DNA of 16,934 nt from Eubacterium sp. (GTDB lineage Bacteria; Bacillota; Clostridia; Oscillospirales; Acutalibacteraceae): the NCBI GenBank assembly GCA_017543415.1, contig JAFYGD010000227.1, positions 1 through 16,934 on the forward strand. Direction: 5' to 3'. Both the position numbers and the translations under genes were made by a program. A model generated the notes under the pieces. It was given only the letters and a program-made list of their open reading frames with translations. It had not been told where the DNA came from and did no database searches. The stretch's first letter is position 1; each line of letters opens with the position of its first letter. Positions 1 to 6,274 of the stretch are shown here, piece after piece.

Positions 1-27
1 AACAGATTTTTTGTTAGAACAAAGCAC

Positions 28-64
28 AAAATCGGGTTAAGGCTTGCCGCCTTAACCCGATTTT
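28..64. terminator. Hairpin terminator, probably bidirectional
   Basis: Positions 31-43 pair perfectly with 49-61 around a 5-base loop, and the flanking A and T runs extend the stem to about 16 bp (28-64). T-rich sequence follows on the + strand, and the A run gives TTTT on the minus strand. It could end a + strand gene left of the window and also the minus-strand hydrolase gene that stops at 146. The fold is certain from sequence; the two-way role is inferred. Confidence 0.8.
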
Positions 65-121
65 TAATGACGTTGTAGCTAAAAAGATGTGATTTTAGGG
101 CTGAAACTATTTATGCAGGGT

Positions 122-141
122 GCCCCGTGGGGTGCTTTTTT
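122..141 (+). terminator. Possible small second terminator
   Basis: A short GC-rich stem, G122-C123 with G134-C135 and C124-C126 with G130-G132 with one bulged T133, is followed directly by six Ts (136-141). It looks like a + strand terminator, but no + strand gene lies between it and the hairpin at 28-64. It may be a backup terminator or chance. The 66-121 stretch shows nothing else I can name. Confidence 0.35.
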
Positions 142-145
142 ATTG

Positions 146-1642
146 TCAGTTTTTGGTTATGTTTGTGATTTCCTGGTTCGAGCCGGCCTTCATAAACTGC
201 GTGTAGCCGTACTTTTTCTTAACTGCTTTCAGGTTGAGCTTAACCTTGCCGCAAGCCATATTGCAGATAAGCTTTGTTGCCTCCGTTCCGTAATGGTACT
301 GGATATGAAGCAAATTCTTTGTGAACCAGGTGTTGTTGGGAAGAACGCAGGTCTTTGCGTTGATTACCTTGTCGGGGGAAACGTACTTGCCCTTTGCCTT
401 TTTGCCCTTGAGCTTTTTGCCGTACTTGGCAACAGTTGCACCGCCGGAAGCGTAAACTGTATCAATAAGCACGTCGGTGTGGTTCTTTGACCTTGAGGTT
501 ACGGGGATACCCCTTGTGCCGTAGTTGGCAAGAATTGCAACCTCTGCGCCGTGACGCTTTGCGTATTTTATATTCTTGTAAAATCTTCCCTGTACCTTGT
601 GGTACTTTTTAATCTTTGTGTAAAGACCGCTGCTCTTGTCAAGGAAGCCTATGCCGCTCATCTTCTTAACGCAGGCGTCAAAGTCGTTGTACGCAACGCA
701 TTCCCAGTAAGCGGGGATATTGCCAATCCAGTCCTTGATTACCATATTGAAGAATTTTTTAAGCAGCCGCTTGCTTTTAACAATTTCGTTCAGGTTATCA
801 ACGGCAATTCCTATACGGTAATCACCTATTGCGCTTATAGCCTTGAAAAGAGTTGCGTTGTTGCCGCCGTCATAAGCGGTTTCCATATGCTTAAGGTAGG
901 TAAGAACCTCTTTCTTGTTAAAGCCTATGTCAAGGCGGAGAAGCCTTGCAACGGCATCGCCCTGAATTGCGGGGTTAACAAATACATAGCGCGCAACGTC
1001 GTTCTTGTTTTTGTAAGCGTCAAGGTAAGCGCTCATTACAGCGCCGCCGAGCGAGCAGCCCATAAGAGCAACCTTCTTTGCGCCGGTTCTCTTTTTAATT
1101 GCAACAATCTGCTTTCTTAATATCTTTGCCGTTGCGCATACGTCGTTGCGCCAGTCGTAGTTGAAAACGTAAACGTTTTTTGAGCCGTAGATGTTGCAAA
1201 GCTGGCGCGCAATGCCTCTTTCGGCGTTGGTTGCGCCCTGCCAGTAATCCTTGTGCTTTGAAAGCGGTGTTGTCCAGTAGTTGTTTATGCCCTGTCCTTC
1301 GGGCGTGTTTCCGTTTTCATCGCAGTTCAGCTCGGAAGCGCGGAAATAATCGCCGAGCGCGCTGAACAGCTCTTCATAGTTAACGGAGCTTTCCTTAGAT
1401 AAAAGCTTAACCGCCTCGCTCATAATTTCGCTGTTGGTAAGAAGGCTTTTCACGTCAAGGCCGTAGCCCTCCATAAGCTCCTCATTTTCAGTGCCTACGT
1501 TTTTGTAAAGCTCGTTGCCGCCGAGGCCGTGAATTAAAATTACGGGAATTTTGTTTTCACGCGCAAAGGCAACGGAGGAAACCGAAAATACCATAACAAG
1601 CGTAAGGAAAAAACACATTATTTTAGTGAAAGTTTTTTTCAT
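146..1642 (-). CDS. Exported alpha/beta hydrolase, lipase-like
   Basis: A 498-residue protein beginning with a classic signal peptide: MKK, then a hydrophobic stretch, then VAFA followed by RE, with cleavage expected after about residue 27. Right after it comes IHGLGG, the oxyanion-hole motif of lipases. GCSLGG carries the GxSxG nucleophile, Ser197. Near the C terminus, LLHIQYH probably supplies the catalytic His; the acid is less clear, with Asp candidates in the preceding 80 residues. The layout fits the LCAT/triacylglycerol-lipase-like fold and suggests an esterase or acyltransferase acting outside the membrane. The substrate is unknown. ATG 1642 is chosen because AAGGAG (1652-1657) sits 9 bases upstream; the longer frame would start at a TTG inside that region. 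It has its own promoter and is not clearly linked to the TetR gene upstream. Lys-rich C-terminal segments suit a wall-associated location. Confidence 0.88.
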   Translation of the reverse strand: MKKTFTKIMCFFLTLVMVFSVSSVAFARENKIPVILIHGLGGNELYKNVGTENEELMEGYGLDVKSLLTNSEIMSEAVKLLSKESSVNYEELFSALGDYFRASELNCDENGNTPEGQGINNYWTTPLSKHKDYWQGATNAERGIARQLCNIYGSKNVYVFNYDWRNDVCATAKILRKQIVAIKKRTGAKKVALMGCSLGGAVMSAYLDAYKNKNDVARYVFVNPAIQGDAVARLLRLDIGFNKKEVLTYLKHMETAYDGGNNATLFKAISAIGDYRIGIAVDNLNEIVKSKRLLKKFFNMVIKDWIGNIPAYWECVAYNDFDACVKKMSGIGFLDKSSGLYTKIKKYHKVQGRFYKNIKYAKRHGAEVAILANYGTRGIPVTSRSKNHTDVLIDTVYASGGATVAKYGKKLKGKKAKGKYVSPDKVINAKTCVLPNNTWFTKNLLHIQYHYGTEATKLICNMACGKVKLNLKAVKKKYGYTQFMKAGSNQEITNITKN

Positions 1643-1663
1643 AAATATCAACTCCTTAGCCCT

Positions 1664-1691
1664 ATTATATCACATATTAAAAATTCGTCAA
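1664..1691 (-). promoter_or_regulatory. Promoter of the exported hydrolase
   Basis: Read on the minus strand: -35 TTGACG (1686-1691), a 16-base spacer, and extended -10 TGATATAAT, with TATAAT at 1664-1669. Transcription should start near 1657, so the Shine-Dalgarno sequence lies at or next to the RNA 5' end. The -35 box touches the U tract of the TetR terminator. Confidence 0.8.
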
Positions 1692-1720
1692 ATAAAAAAG
1701 GAACGGGCTCCCGTTCCTTT
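1691..1720 (-). terminator. Terminator of the TetR gene
   Basis: Positions 1697-1706 pair with 1711-1720 (10 bp, loop GCTC). On the minus strand the hairpin is followed by TTTTTTATTT. It lies just after the TAG stop of the TetR gene (1725-1727) and separates that gene from the hydrolase. Confidence 0.88.
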
Positions 1721-1724
1721 AAGT

Positions 1725-2255
1725 CTATTTTCTTTTTATTACATTAACCATTATTTTTTCAACTTCCGCCCTGTTGAAGTTGGGGGAAAGCATCATAATA
1801 ATATCTGTGCAGCCGCCTACAAGGAATGTAATCTTTGCAACCTCATGGTAATTGTCCTTAAGGTTAATTTTGTTTGCGCTGCAGATTTCGGCAATAAACT
1901 TTTCCTTAACCGCTTTAATTGCGGAATCGTAAATCATGCTGTTTCTGAAGCGTTCAACGTAAATAAGATTATCCTCTACCGCATCAAGGATTTTCTTAAC
2001 AGTTGCTTCGGGTGCCAGGGACATGCGGGTGTAATCCATATCCTTGCCGAATTCAAGGATTCTGCTCATAAAGAAATCAAAGCATTTCTGAAAGCAGTCG
2101 TTTATGCTGCTGTAGTGAAGATAAAAGGTGCTTTTGTTAATACCGGCTCTGTCGCAAAGTTCAACAACGGTGATTTTGTCCAAATCCTTTTCCGTTGAAA
2201 GCTCAAAAACCGCATTGAATACAGCAAGTCGTGTTCTTACAATTCTTTTATCCAT
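1725..2255 (-). CDS. TetR/AcrR-family transcriptional regulator
   Basis: A 176-residue protein with an N-terminal TetR helix-turn-helix at about residues 10-50. The run ITVVELCDRAGINKSTFYLH contains the recognition helix and the family's conserved STFYxHY. The remaining 125 or so residues are a helical C-terminal ligand and dimer domain without recognisable sequence identity. Members of this family usually repress adjacent genes and are released by a small molecule. The gene is divergent from the SDR-methyltransferase-symporter operon, with palindromes in the shared spacer, so it is the likely repressor of that operon and perhaps of itself. ATG 2255 is chosen over longer frames because AGGAGG (2263-2268) stands 7 bases upstream and the homologous domain begins there. 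The ligand cannot be read from the sequence. Confidence 0.92.
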   Translation of the reverse strand: MDKRIVRTRLAVFNAVFELSTEKDLDKITVVELCDRAGINKSTFYLHYSSINDCFQKCFDFFMSRILEFGKDMDYTRMSLAPEATVKKILDAVEDNLIYVERFRNSMIYDSAIKAVKEKFIAEICSANKINLKDNYHEVAKITFLVGGCTDIIMMLSPNFNRAEVEKIMVNVIKRK

Positions 2256-2307
2256 ACCTGCTCCTCCTGTCCGTTTCATGTAAGTGTCTATTATCTTTAG
2301 TATGCTA

Positions 2308-2336
2308 TTAATACCACATATTTTAACTTTTGTCAA
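2308..2336 (-). promoter_or_regulatory. Promoter of the TetR gene
   Basis: On the minus strand: a perfect -35 TTGACA (2331-2336), a 17-base spacer, and -10 TATTAA (2308-2313) preceded by TGG as an extended -10. The expected start is near 2301, giving a leader of about 46 bases. Confidence 0.8.
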
Positions 2337-2374
2337 TGATTTATTCGTAATAATATACATTTATTTTCAATAAT

Positions 2375-2387
2375 TATACAGTGTATA
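2375..2387. promoter_or_regulatory. Candidate TetR operator palindrome
   Basis: TATACA-G-TGTATA is a perfect inverted repeat centred on G2381. It lies between the two divergent promoters, 18 bases before the operon -35 box. Symmetry and position fit a TetR-family operator; binding is inferred. Confidence 0.5.
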
Positions 2388-2404
2388 GACAAATTAAAAA
2401 AATA

Positions 2405-2436
2405 TTGTATTAAATAATGAAGTATAGTATAATACT
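2405..2436 (+). promoter_or_regulatory. Operon promoter with palindrome over the -10 box
   Basis: The -35 TTGTAT (2405-2410), a 17-base spacer and a perfect -10 TATAAT (2428-2433) drive the SDR operon, with a start expected near 2440. An inverted repeat, AGTAT-A-ATACT (2426-2436), covers the -10 box, so a bound repressor there would exclude RNA polymerase. The GTATA half-element recurs at 2383, 2422, 2427 and 2440, although in this AT-rich stretch some copies may be chance. Confidence 0.7.
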
Positions 2437-2466
2437 GTTGTATATTTCTTTTTGGAGGTAATAATT

Positions 2467-3306
2467 ATGAGCAATTGTTGGCTTAACGGTAAAACAGCTG
2501 TAGTAACCGGCGCGTCCGGCGGTATGGGCGCAGGCATTGCCGCAACCCTTATCAAAAAGCACGGCTGTACCGTAATCGGCGTTGCAAGAAGTGAGCCGAA
2601 AATGCTTAAGTTTATTGAAGAGCTCGGAGATGAATATAAGGATAAGTTTTCTTATAAGCTTTTTGACGTTTCCGTTAAGGAAAACTGGGAAAGCTTTGCA
2701 GAAGAGCTTAAGGCAGAAGGCGTAAAGCCCGATATCCTTATCAATAATGCGGGCATTCTTCCCAAATTCAAGCGCTTTGACAGATATTCTTATGAAGAAA
2801 TAAACCAGGCAATGAATATCAATTTCTATTCCTGTATTTATTCAACCAAAACCCTTCTTCCCGTTCTTCTTGAGTCTGACAGCCCCGCGATAATCAATAT
2901 TGATTCCTCCGCAGCGCTTATGACTCTTGCGGGAACCTCAATGTACTCCGCTTCAAAGGCTGCTCTCAAGGGCTTTACCGAAGCGCTGCGCGTTGAGTTT
3001 GCAGGCAAGATGTACGTTTCTCTTGTATGCCCGGGCTTTACAAAAACGGATATTTTCCGCAACCAGGGCGAGGAGAGCAACGACAAGGGCGCAAAGGTTA
3101 TGAATATGATTTCTACCGACTGTGACAGAATGGTAAGAATGATAATGCGCGGCATTGAGTATAAATATCCGATGCAGGTAAGGGGCTTTGACGCTCATGC
3201 AATGAGCACCTTTAACCGCCTTATGCCTGTTTACGGCTCAAAGCTTTTCAGCGCAGTAATGAAGATGGCTAACGTTGACATCTTCAAGGAAGTTTTCTGT
3301 GAATAA
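2467..3306 (+). CDS. Short-chain dehydrogenase/reductase (SDR)
   Basis: A 279-residue classical SDR. The NAD(P) binding motif TGASGGMG is at residues 14-21 and NNAG at 93-96. The catalytic tetrad can be read as Asn119, Ser147, Tyr160 and Lys164, with Tyr160 in YSASK. The family oxidises or reduces alcohol/carbonyl groups on sugars, steroids, fatty acyl chains and other metabolites. An Arg (VARSE) follows the second beta strand, which often favours NADP(H); this is an inference. The C-terminal 40 residues, past the usual core, carry a hydrophobic helix that could cap the substrate pocket or touch the membrane. ATG 2467 has GGAGG (2454-2458) at 8 bases; the longer frame starts at a TTG inside that region. 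It is the first gene of an operon and its stop overlaps the next start by one base (TAATG). Confidence 0.93.
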   Translation: MSNCWLNGKTAVVTGASGGMGAGIAATLIKKHGCTVIGVARSEPKMLKFIEELGDEYKDKFSYKLFDVSVKENWESFAEELKAEGVKPDILINNAGILPKFKRFDRYSYEEINQAMNINFYSCIYSTKTLLPVLLESDSPAIINIDSSAALMTLAGTSMYSASKAALKGFTEALRVEFAGKMYVSLVCPGFTKTDIFRNQGEESNDKGAKVMNMISTDCDRMVRMIMRGIEYKYPMQVRGFDAHAMSTFNRLMPVYGSKLFSAVMKMANVDIFKEVFCE

Positions 3307-3974
3307 TGAATAGAAAGCTGTATAAACTGATTGTGCGCTATAACTGTCATGCAAAAAAGTTTTATGAAGCGCTGGACAGAAGGCATGACCAAAAGCTTGT
3401 AGGGATGACTCTCGGTGACTACGTTCCCTCGCAGCACCGCAAGGATATGGGCGCAACGGGCAGTGAATCCACACCGTACTACGCTCTGCGGAAAATGCTC
3501 GGTAAGGACGCCTTCGGTGAAAATGAAGTTTTTGCCGATGTCGGCTGCGGAAAGGGCAGAGTTCTTGCTTATATGGCGGCGGAACACGGTTTTAAAGGCA
3601 AGCTCCGCGGGGTTGAGCTTAACGATGAGGTAGCTGCTCTCGCTTCAGAGTGGGCAAAGCAGTTCGATAACGTTGAAATTATAGCAGGAGACGCATTTGC
3701 CCAGGACCTTTCCGACATCACCGTAATGTACCTCGGCAGACCTTTTGAAACCAAGTTTTTCAAAACCTTTATTGACAAGCTTGAAAGCGAAATCAAGCAC
3801 CCGCTTACGGTGTATTACTGGGTGGACCAGCAAAGCGGCAAGTATCTTAATGACCGCCCCGGCTGGAAAATGGAAAAGCGCATAGTTATTTATTATCATA
3901 TGGGACTGCCTCTTGTGTTCTGGCCTCAGGGCTTTTCCAAGTGGAGTTACACACCGAATACAGAAAAGGAGTAA
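3306..3974 (+). CDS. Class I SAM-dependent methyltransferase-like protein
   Basis: A 222-residue protein with a Rossmann-type SAM site. Motif I is ADVGCGKGR, with Asp78, and an acidic end to the second strand, Glu104 in GVELND, would bind the ribose of SAM. AGDAFA follows at the position of motif II. The N-terminal 70 residues are basic and helical. The C-terminal part, rich in Trp and Tyr, looks like a substrate cap. I do not recognise the substrate family; it could modify a small molecule or a lipid. The start overlaps the SDR stop by one base and has only a weak distant AAGGA, so translation is probably coupled to the SDR. The enzyme is expected in the cytosol, acting on the same compound as its operon partners. 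Methyltransferase assignment is good; any specific reaction would be a guess. Confidence 0.82.
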   Translation: MNRKLYKLIVRYNCHAKKFYEALDRRHDQKLVGMTLGDYVPSQHRKDMGATGSESTPYYALRKMLGKDAFGENEVFADVGCGKGRVLAYMAAEHGFKGKLRGVELNDEVAALASEWAKQFDNVEIIAGDAFAQDLSDITVMYLGRPFETKFFKTFIDKLESEIKHPLTVYYWVDQQSGKYLNDRPGWKMEKRIVIYYHMGLPLVFWPQGFSKWSYTPNTEKE

Positions 3975-3980
3975 TAAAAT

Positions 3981-5438
3981 ATGTCCGATGTAATTGATAT
4001 TACCAAACAAAAGCATCTGAAGTTCAAGGAAATACTTGCCTATTCGCTCGGTCTTTTCGGCTTTCAGGCAATAGTAGGACTTCTCAATTCCTATCAGGCG
4101 GAGTTTGACGGCTCAATCCTCGGCGTTGATATCGGCGTTGTAGGCGTGCTTATTCTTGTTGCCAAGATTGTTTCCGCCGTTGCGGACCCGATTGTAGGCG
4201 GTATAGTTGACCGCTCAAAAAGCAAGCTCGGCAAGTTCAAGTCAATGATACTTTATTCAATAGCTCCTCTGCTAGTTATGAGCGCGGTTATTTTCATTGA
4301 CGTTCCGTTTAAGAATAACCAGATGGTAACCTATGTATGGATTTTTGTTACATACCTTATCTGGTCAATCGCCATGACCATGGGCGACGTTCCTTCACAG
4401 GGTATAGCCGCAGCGCTTACCCCCAACCCGACGGAAAGAACAAACGTTGTTTCAATTTCAAACACCGCAAAGCAGATTGGCTTTTCAGCCTGCGTTGTAA
4501 TCGTTCCTATCGTTTGCCTTATTATTCCCAGCGGCTCAAAGGTATTCGTTAAAAAGGGCGAGGTTGACAACCCCATGATTGCAAGCGAATATTTCTGGGT
4601 AGCGGTTCTTACTGCCGTTCTCGGCTGCGCGCTTTTCGCACTTATTCCGCTTGTAAATAAGGAAAGAGTTGTTACGGAATCAAACGAAAAGATTACCGCA
4701 AAGGATATGCTTGCGGCTCTTAAGGATAACAAACCGCTTATGCTTGTTATCGTTTCCTATTTCCTCGGCTTCGGCCGTCAGATGGCAATGGGCATTCAGG
4801 TACAGGCTGCCAACGTTCTTCTGGGCTCACAGAACCTTGTTGCCGTGCTCGGTATCGTTACCGCTATCGGCTCAATGATTAGCATGGCGCTTTGCCCGAT
4901 GCTTATTAAAAAGCTCAATGAAAAAAGAGCGTACATCCTGCTTTCCGTTTACGGCTTTGCAGCTTCAATTCTTTCGTTTATCGTTGGTCACTTCTGGTTC
5001 AGAAGCCCCGATAATACACTGCTGACAATTCTGTTCTACGCTTCCTTGTTCCTTATCGGTTTACAGTTCGGCGCAGTAACGCTTATGCCTATGATTATGA
5101 CTGCAGACTGCGTTGACTACTATGAATACGAAACAGGCAAGCGTATGGAGGGCGCGGCTTATTCAATCCTTACCCTTACAATCAAGGTTTGCCTTGCGCT
5201 CGGAACAGCTCTCGGTCTTGTATTTGTAGGCCTTTCGGGTTATTCGGATACCTTAAAGCAGATTGACGCGGGTACGGTAAGCGAATTCAGCACAAAAACA
5301 AAGGATATTATCTTCTTTGCATATACCGCTCTGCCGGGTATACTTGCTCTTCTTTCAATAATTCCTATGTTCAAATATGATATAGTAGGCGATAAGAAGG
5401 AAGCAATTTCCAGGGCTCTCGGCGAAAAGAGAAAGTAA
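3981..5438 (+). CDS. GPH-family (MelB-like) symporter
   Basis: A 485-residue membrane protein with about 12 hydrophobic helices. It carries the family signatures ADPIVGGIVDRSKSKLGK (residues 68-85) and, in the second half, ADCVDYYEYETGKRMEGAAY. These define the glycoside-pentoside-hexuronide:cation symporters (MFS_2) related to MelB. Members import sugars or related solutes with Na+, H+ or Li+. At the place of the two helix II acidic residues of E. coli MelB (Asp55 and Asp59), this protein has Ser65 and Asp69, so one cation ligand is missing. ATG 3981 follows AAGGAG (3966-3971) at 9 bases and begins 6 bases after the methyltransferase stop, so it is the last gene of the operon. No glycosidase is nearby, which leaves the solute open; a non-sugar substrate is possible. 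Confidence 0.92.
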   Translation: MSDVIDITKQKHLKFKEILAYSLGLFGFQAIVGLLNSYQAEFDGSILGVDIGVVGVLILVAKIVSAVADPIVGGIVDRSKSKLGKFKSMILYSIAPLLVMSAVIFIDVPFKNNQMVTYVWIFVTYLIWSIAMTMGDVPSQGIAAALTPNPTERTNVVSISNTAKQIGFSACVVIVPIVCLIIPSGSKVFVKKGEVDNPMIASEYFWVAVLTAVLGCALFALIPLVNKERVVTESNEKITAKDMLAALKDNKPLMLVIVSYFLGFGRQMAMGIQVQAANVLLGSQNLVAVLGIVTAIGSMISMALCPMLIKKLNEKRAYILLSVYGFAASILSFIVGHFWFRSPDNTLLTILFYASLFLIGLQFGAVTLMPMIMTADCVDYYEYETGKRMEGAAYSILTLTIKVCLALGTALGLVFVGLSGYSDTLKQIDAGTVSEFSTKTKDIIFFAYTALPGILALLSIIPMFKYDIVGDKKEAISRALGEKRK

Positions 5439-5447
5439 AACAAATTA

Positions 5448-5479
5448 AAAAAGGCTTCGGTTAACACCGAAGCTTTTTT
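5448..5479 (+). terminator. Terminator of the SDR operon
   Basis: Positions 5454-5461 pair with 5466-5473 around a 4-base loop, extended by A-T pairs, and are followed by TTTTTT. It lies 10 bases after the symporter stop and isolates this operon from the two-component genes. Confidence 0.92.
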
Positions 5480-5520
5480 ATTATTACCGTAAAAGGAAAA
5501 TGCAGTTAAACGTAAATATC

Positions 5521-5545
5521 TAATGTGACAATTTAATGTGACAAT
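5521..5545 (+). repeat. Tandem 12-base direct repeat upstream of the response regulator
   Basis: TAATGTGACAAT occurs at 5521-5532 and again, exactly, at 5534-5545. The copies are 13 bases apart start to start. The second copy runs into the BceR-like box at 5539-5552. Direct repeats are typical OmpR-family binding sites, so this may be an extended operator. Confidence 0.75.
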
Positions 5546-5552
5546 ATTGTAA
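5539..5552 (+). promoter_or_regulatory. BceR-like operator upstream of the response regulator
   Basis: TGACA-ATAT-TGTAA fits all nine fixed positions of the TnACA-N4-TGTAA pattern described for BceR-type regulators. It contains the perfect palindrome ACAATATTGT (5541-5550). It is centred about 42 bases before the predicted start of transcription, a usual place for activation. This suggests autoregulation of the two-component genes. Confidence 0.6.
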
Positions 5553-5572
5553 TGGAATATACCTCCCCGTTA

Positions 5573-5581
5573 TGCTAAAAT
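5573..5581 (+). promoter_or_regulatory. Extended -10 of the response-regulator promoter
   Basis: TG-C-TAAAAT is an extended -10 (TAAAAT at 5576-5581). The matching -35 position (5553-5558, TGGAAT) is poor, as expected for a promoter that needs an activator. The predicted start, about 5588, leaves a very short leader before ATG 5600. Confidence 0.6.
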
Positions 5582-5599
5582 AGACACGAGGTGAAACAA

Positions 5600-6274
5600 A
5601 TGAACATTTTCCTTTTAGAGGATGACAGCGCAATCGGGATTGCTCTTACCTATTCTCTTGAAAGCGAGGGCTATGCAGTAACGCTAGCAAAAAGCATAGC
5701 CGAATCGAAGAAAATAATTGAAAAACAAGCCTTTGCACTTTACATACTTGATTTAACTCTTCCAGACGGAAGCGGTTACGATATATGCAAGGCAGTTAAG
5801 GAACAGGGTGATTATCCGGTTATTTTCCTTACCGCATACGATGATGAAGCAAACGTTGTTATGGGCTTTGACTTCGGCGCAGACGATTATATTGTAAAGC
5901 CGTTCCGTCTTAAGGAGCTGCTTGCAAGAATTAAATCCGTTCTTCGCCGGTACAGCAAAGAAGCATCCGACGGGATAATTAATATACAGAATATCCGCAT
6001 TAACACAAATGAGGCAAGAGTGTTCAAAAACGGCGAGGAGGTTATCCTTACCGCTATGGAATACCGCCTGCTGCTTACAATGCTGAACAACCGCGGTATA
6101 GTTCTTACACGCAATAAGCTGCTTGAGGATTTGTGGGATATTGAAGGCGATTTTGTAAACGATAATACGCTGACTGTATATATCAAGCGCCTTCGAAATA
6201 AAATTGAGAACAACCCTGCCGAGCCCGAAATCATCAAAACAAAAAGAGGAATGGGGTATTACATTGAAAAATAG
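5600..6274 (+). CDS. OmpR/PhoB-type response regulator
   Basis: A 224-residue two-domain regulator. The receiver domain spans about residues 1-115: acidic Glu7, Asp8 and Asp9, phosphorylated Asp51 in LDLTLPDG, Thr78 and Lys100 (KPF). The winged-helix DNA-binding domain follows at about 125-224, with RGMGYYIEK at its end. Phosphorylation by the kinase encoded next should raise DNA binding. Likely targets are its own promoter and the downstream ABC promoter, both of which carry TnACA-N4-TGTAA-like sites. ATG 5600 is preferred over GTG 5591 because GAGGTG (5588-5593) is then a properly placed ribosome binding site; that GTG lies inside it. The end overlaps the kinase gene by 11 bases. Confidence 0.95.
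   Translation: MNIFLLEDDSAIGIALTYSLESEGYAVTLAKSIAESKKIIEKQAFALYILDLTLPDGSGYDICKAVKEQGDYPVIFLTAYDDEANVVMGFDFGADDYIVKPFRLKELLARIKSVLRRYSKEASDGIINIQNIRINTNEARVFKNGEEVILTAMEYRLLLTMLNNRGIVLTRNKLLEDLWDIEGDFVNDNTLTVYIKRLRNKIENNPAEPEIIKTKRGMGYYIEK

Noticed and set aside
551-1120. + strand open frame inside the hydrolase gene
   Set aside because: The minus-strand frame carries a signal peptide, HGLGG and GCSLGG; the + frame shows no domain and no ribosome site.
1551-2198. Long + strand open frame opposite the hydrolase start and TetR gene
   Set aside because: It runs across a terminator and a promoter of the minus-strand genes, has no ribosome binding site, and its product is only the complement of well-recognised proteins.
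3306-3974. Reading the methyltransferase as a UbiE/COQ5 or bile-acid pathway enzyme
   Set aside because: Only the SAM motifs are shared; no substrate-specific signature is visible, so a named pathway would be a guess.
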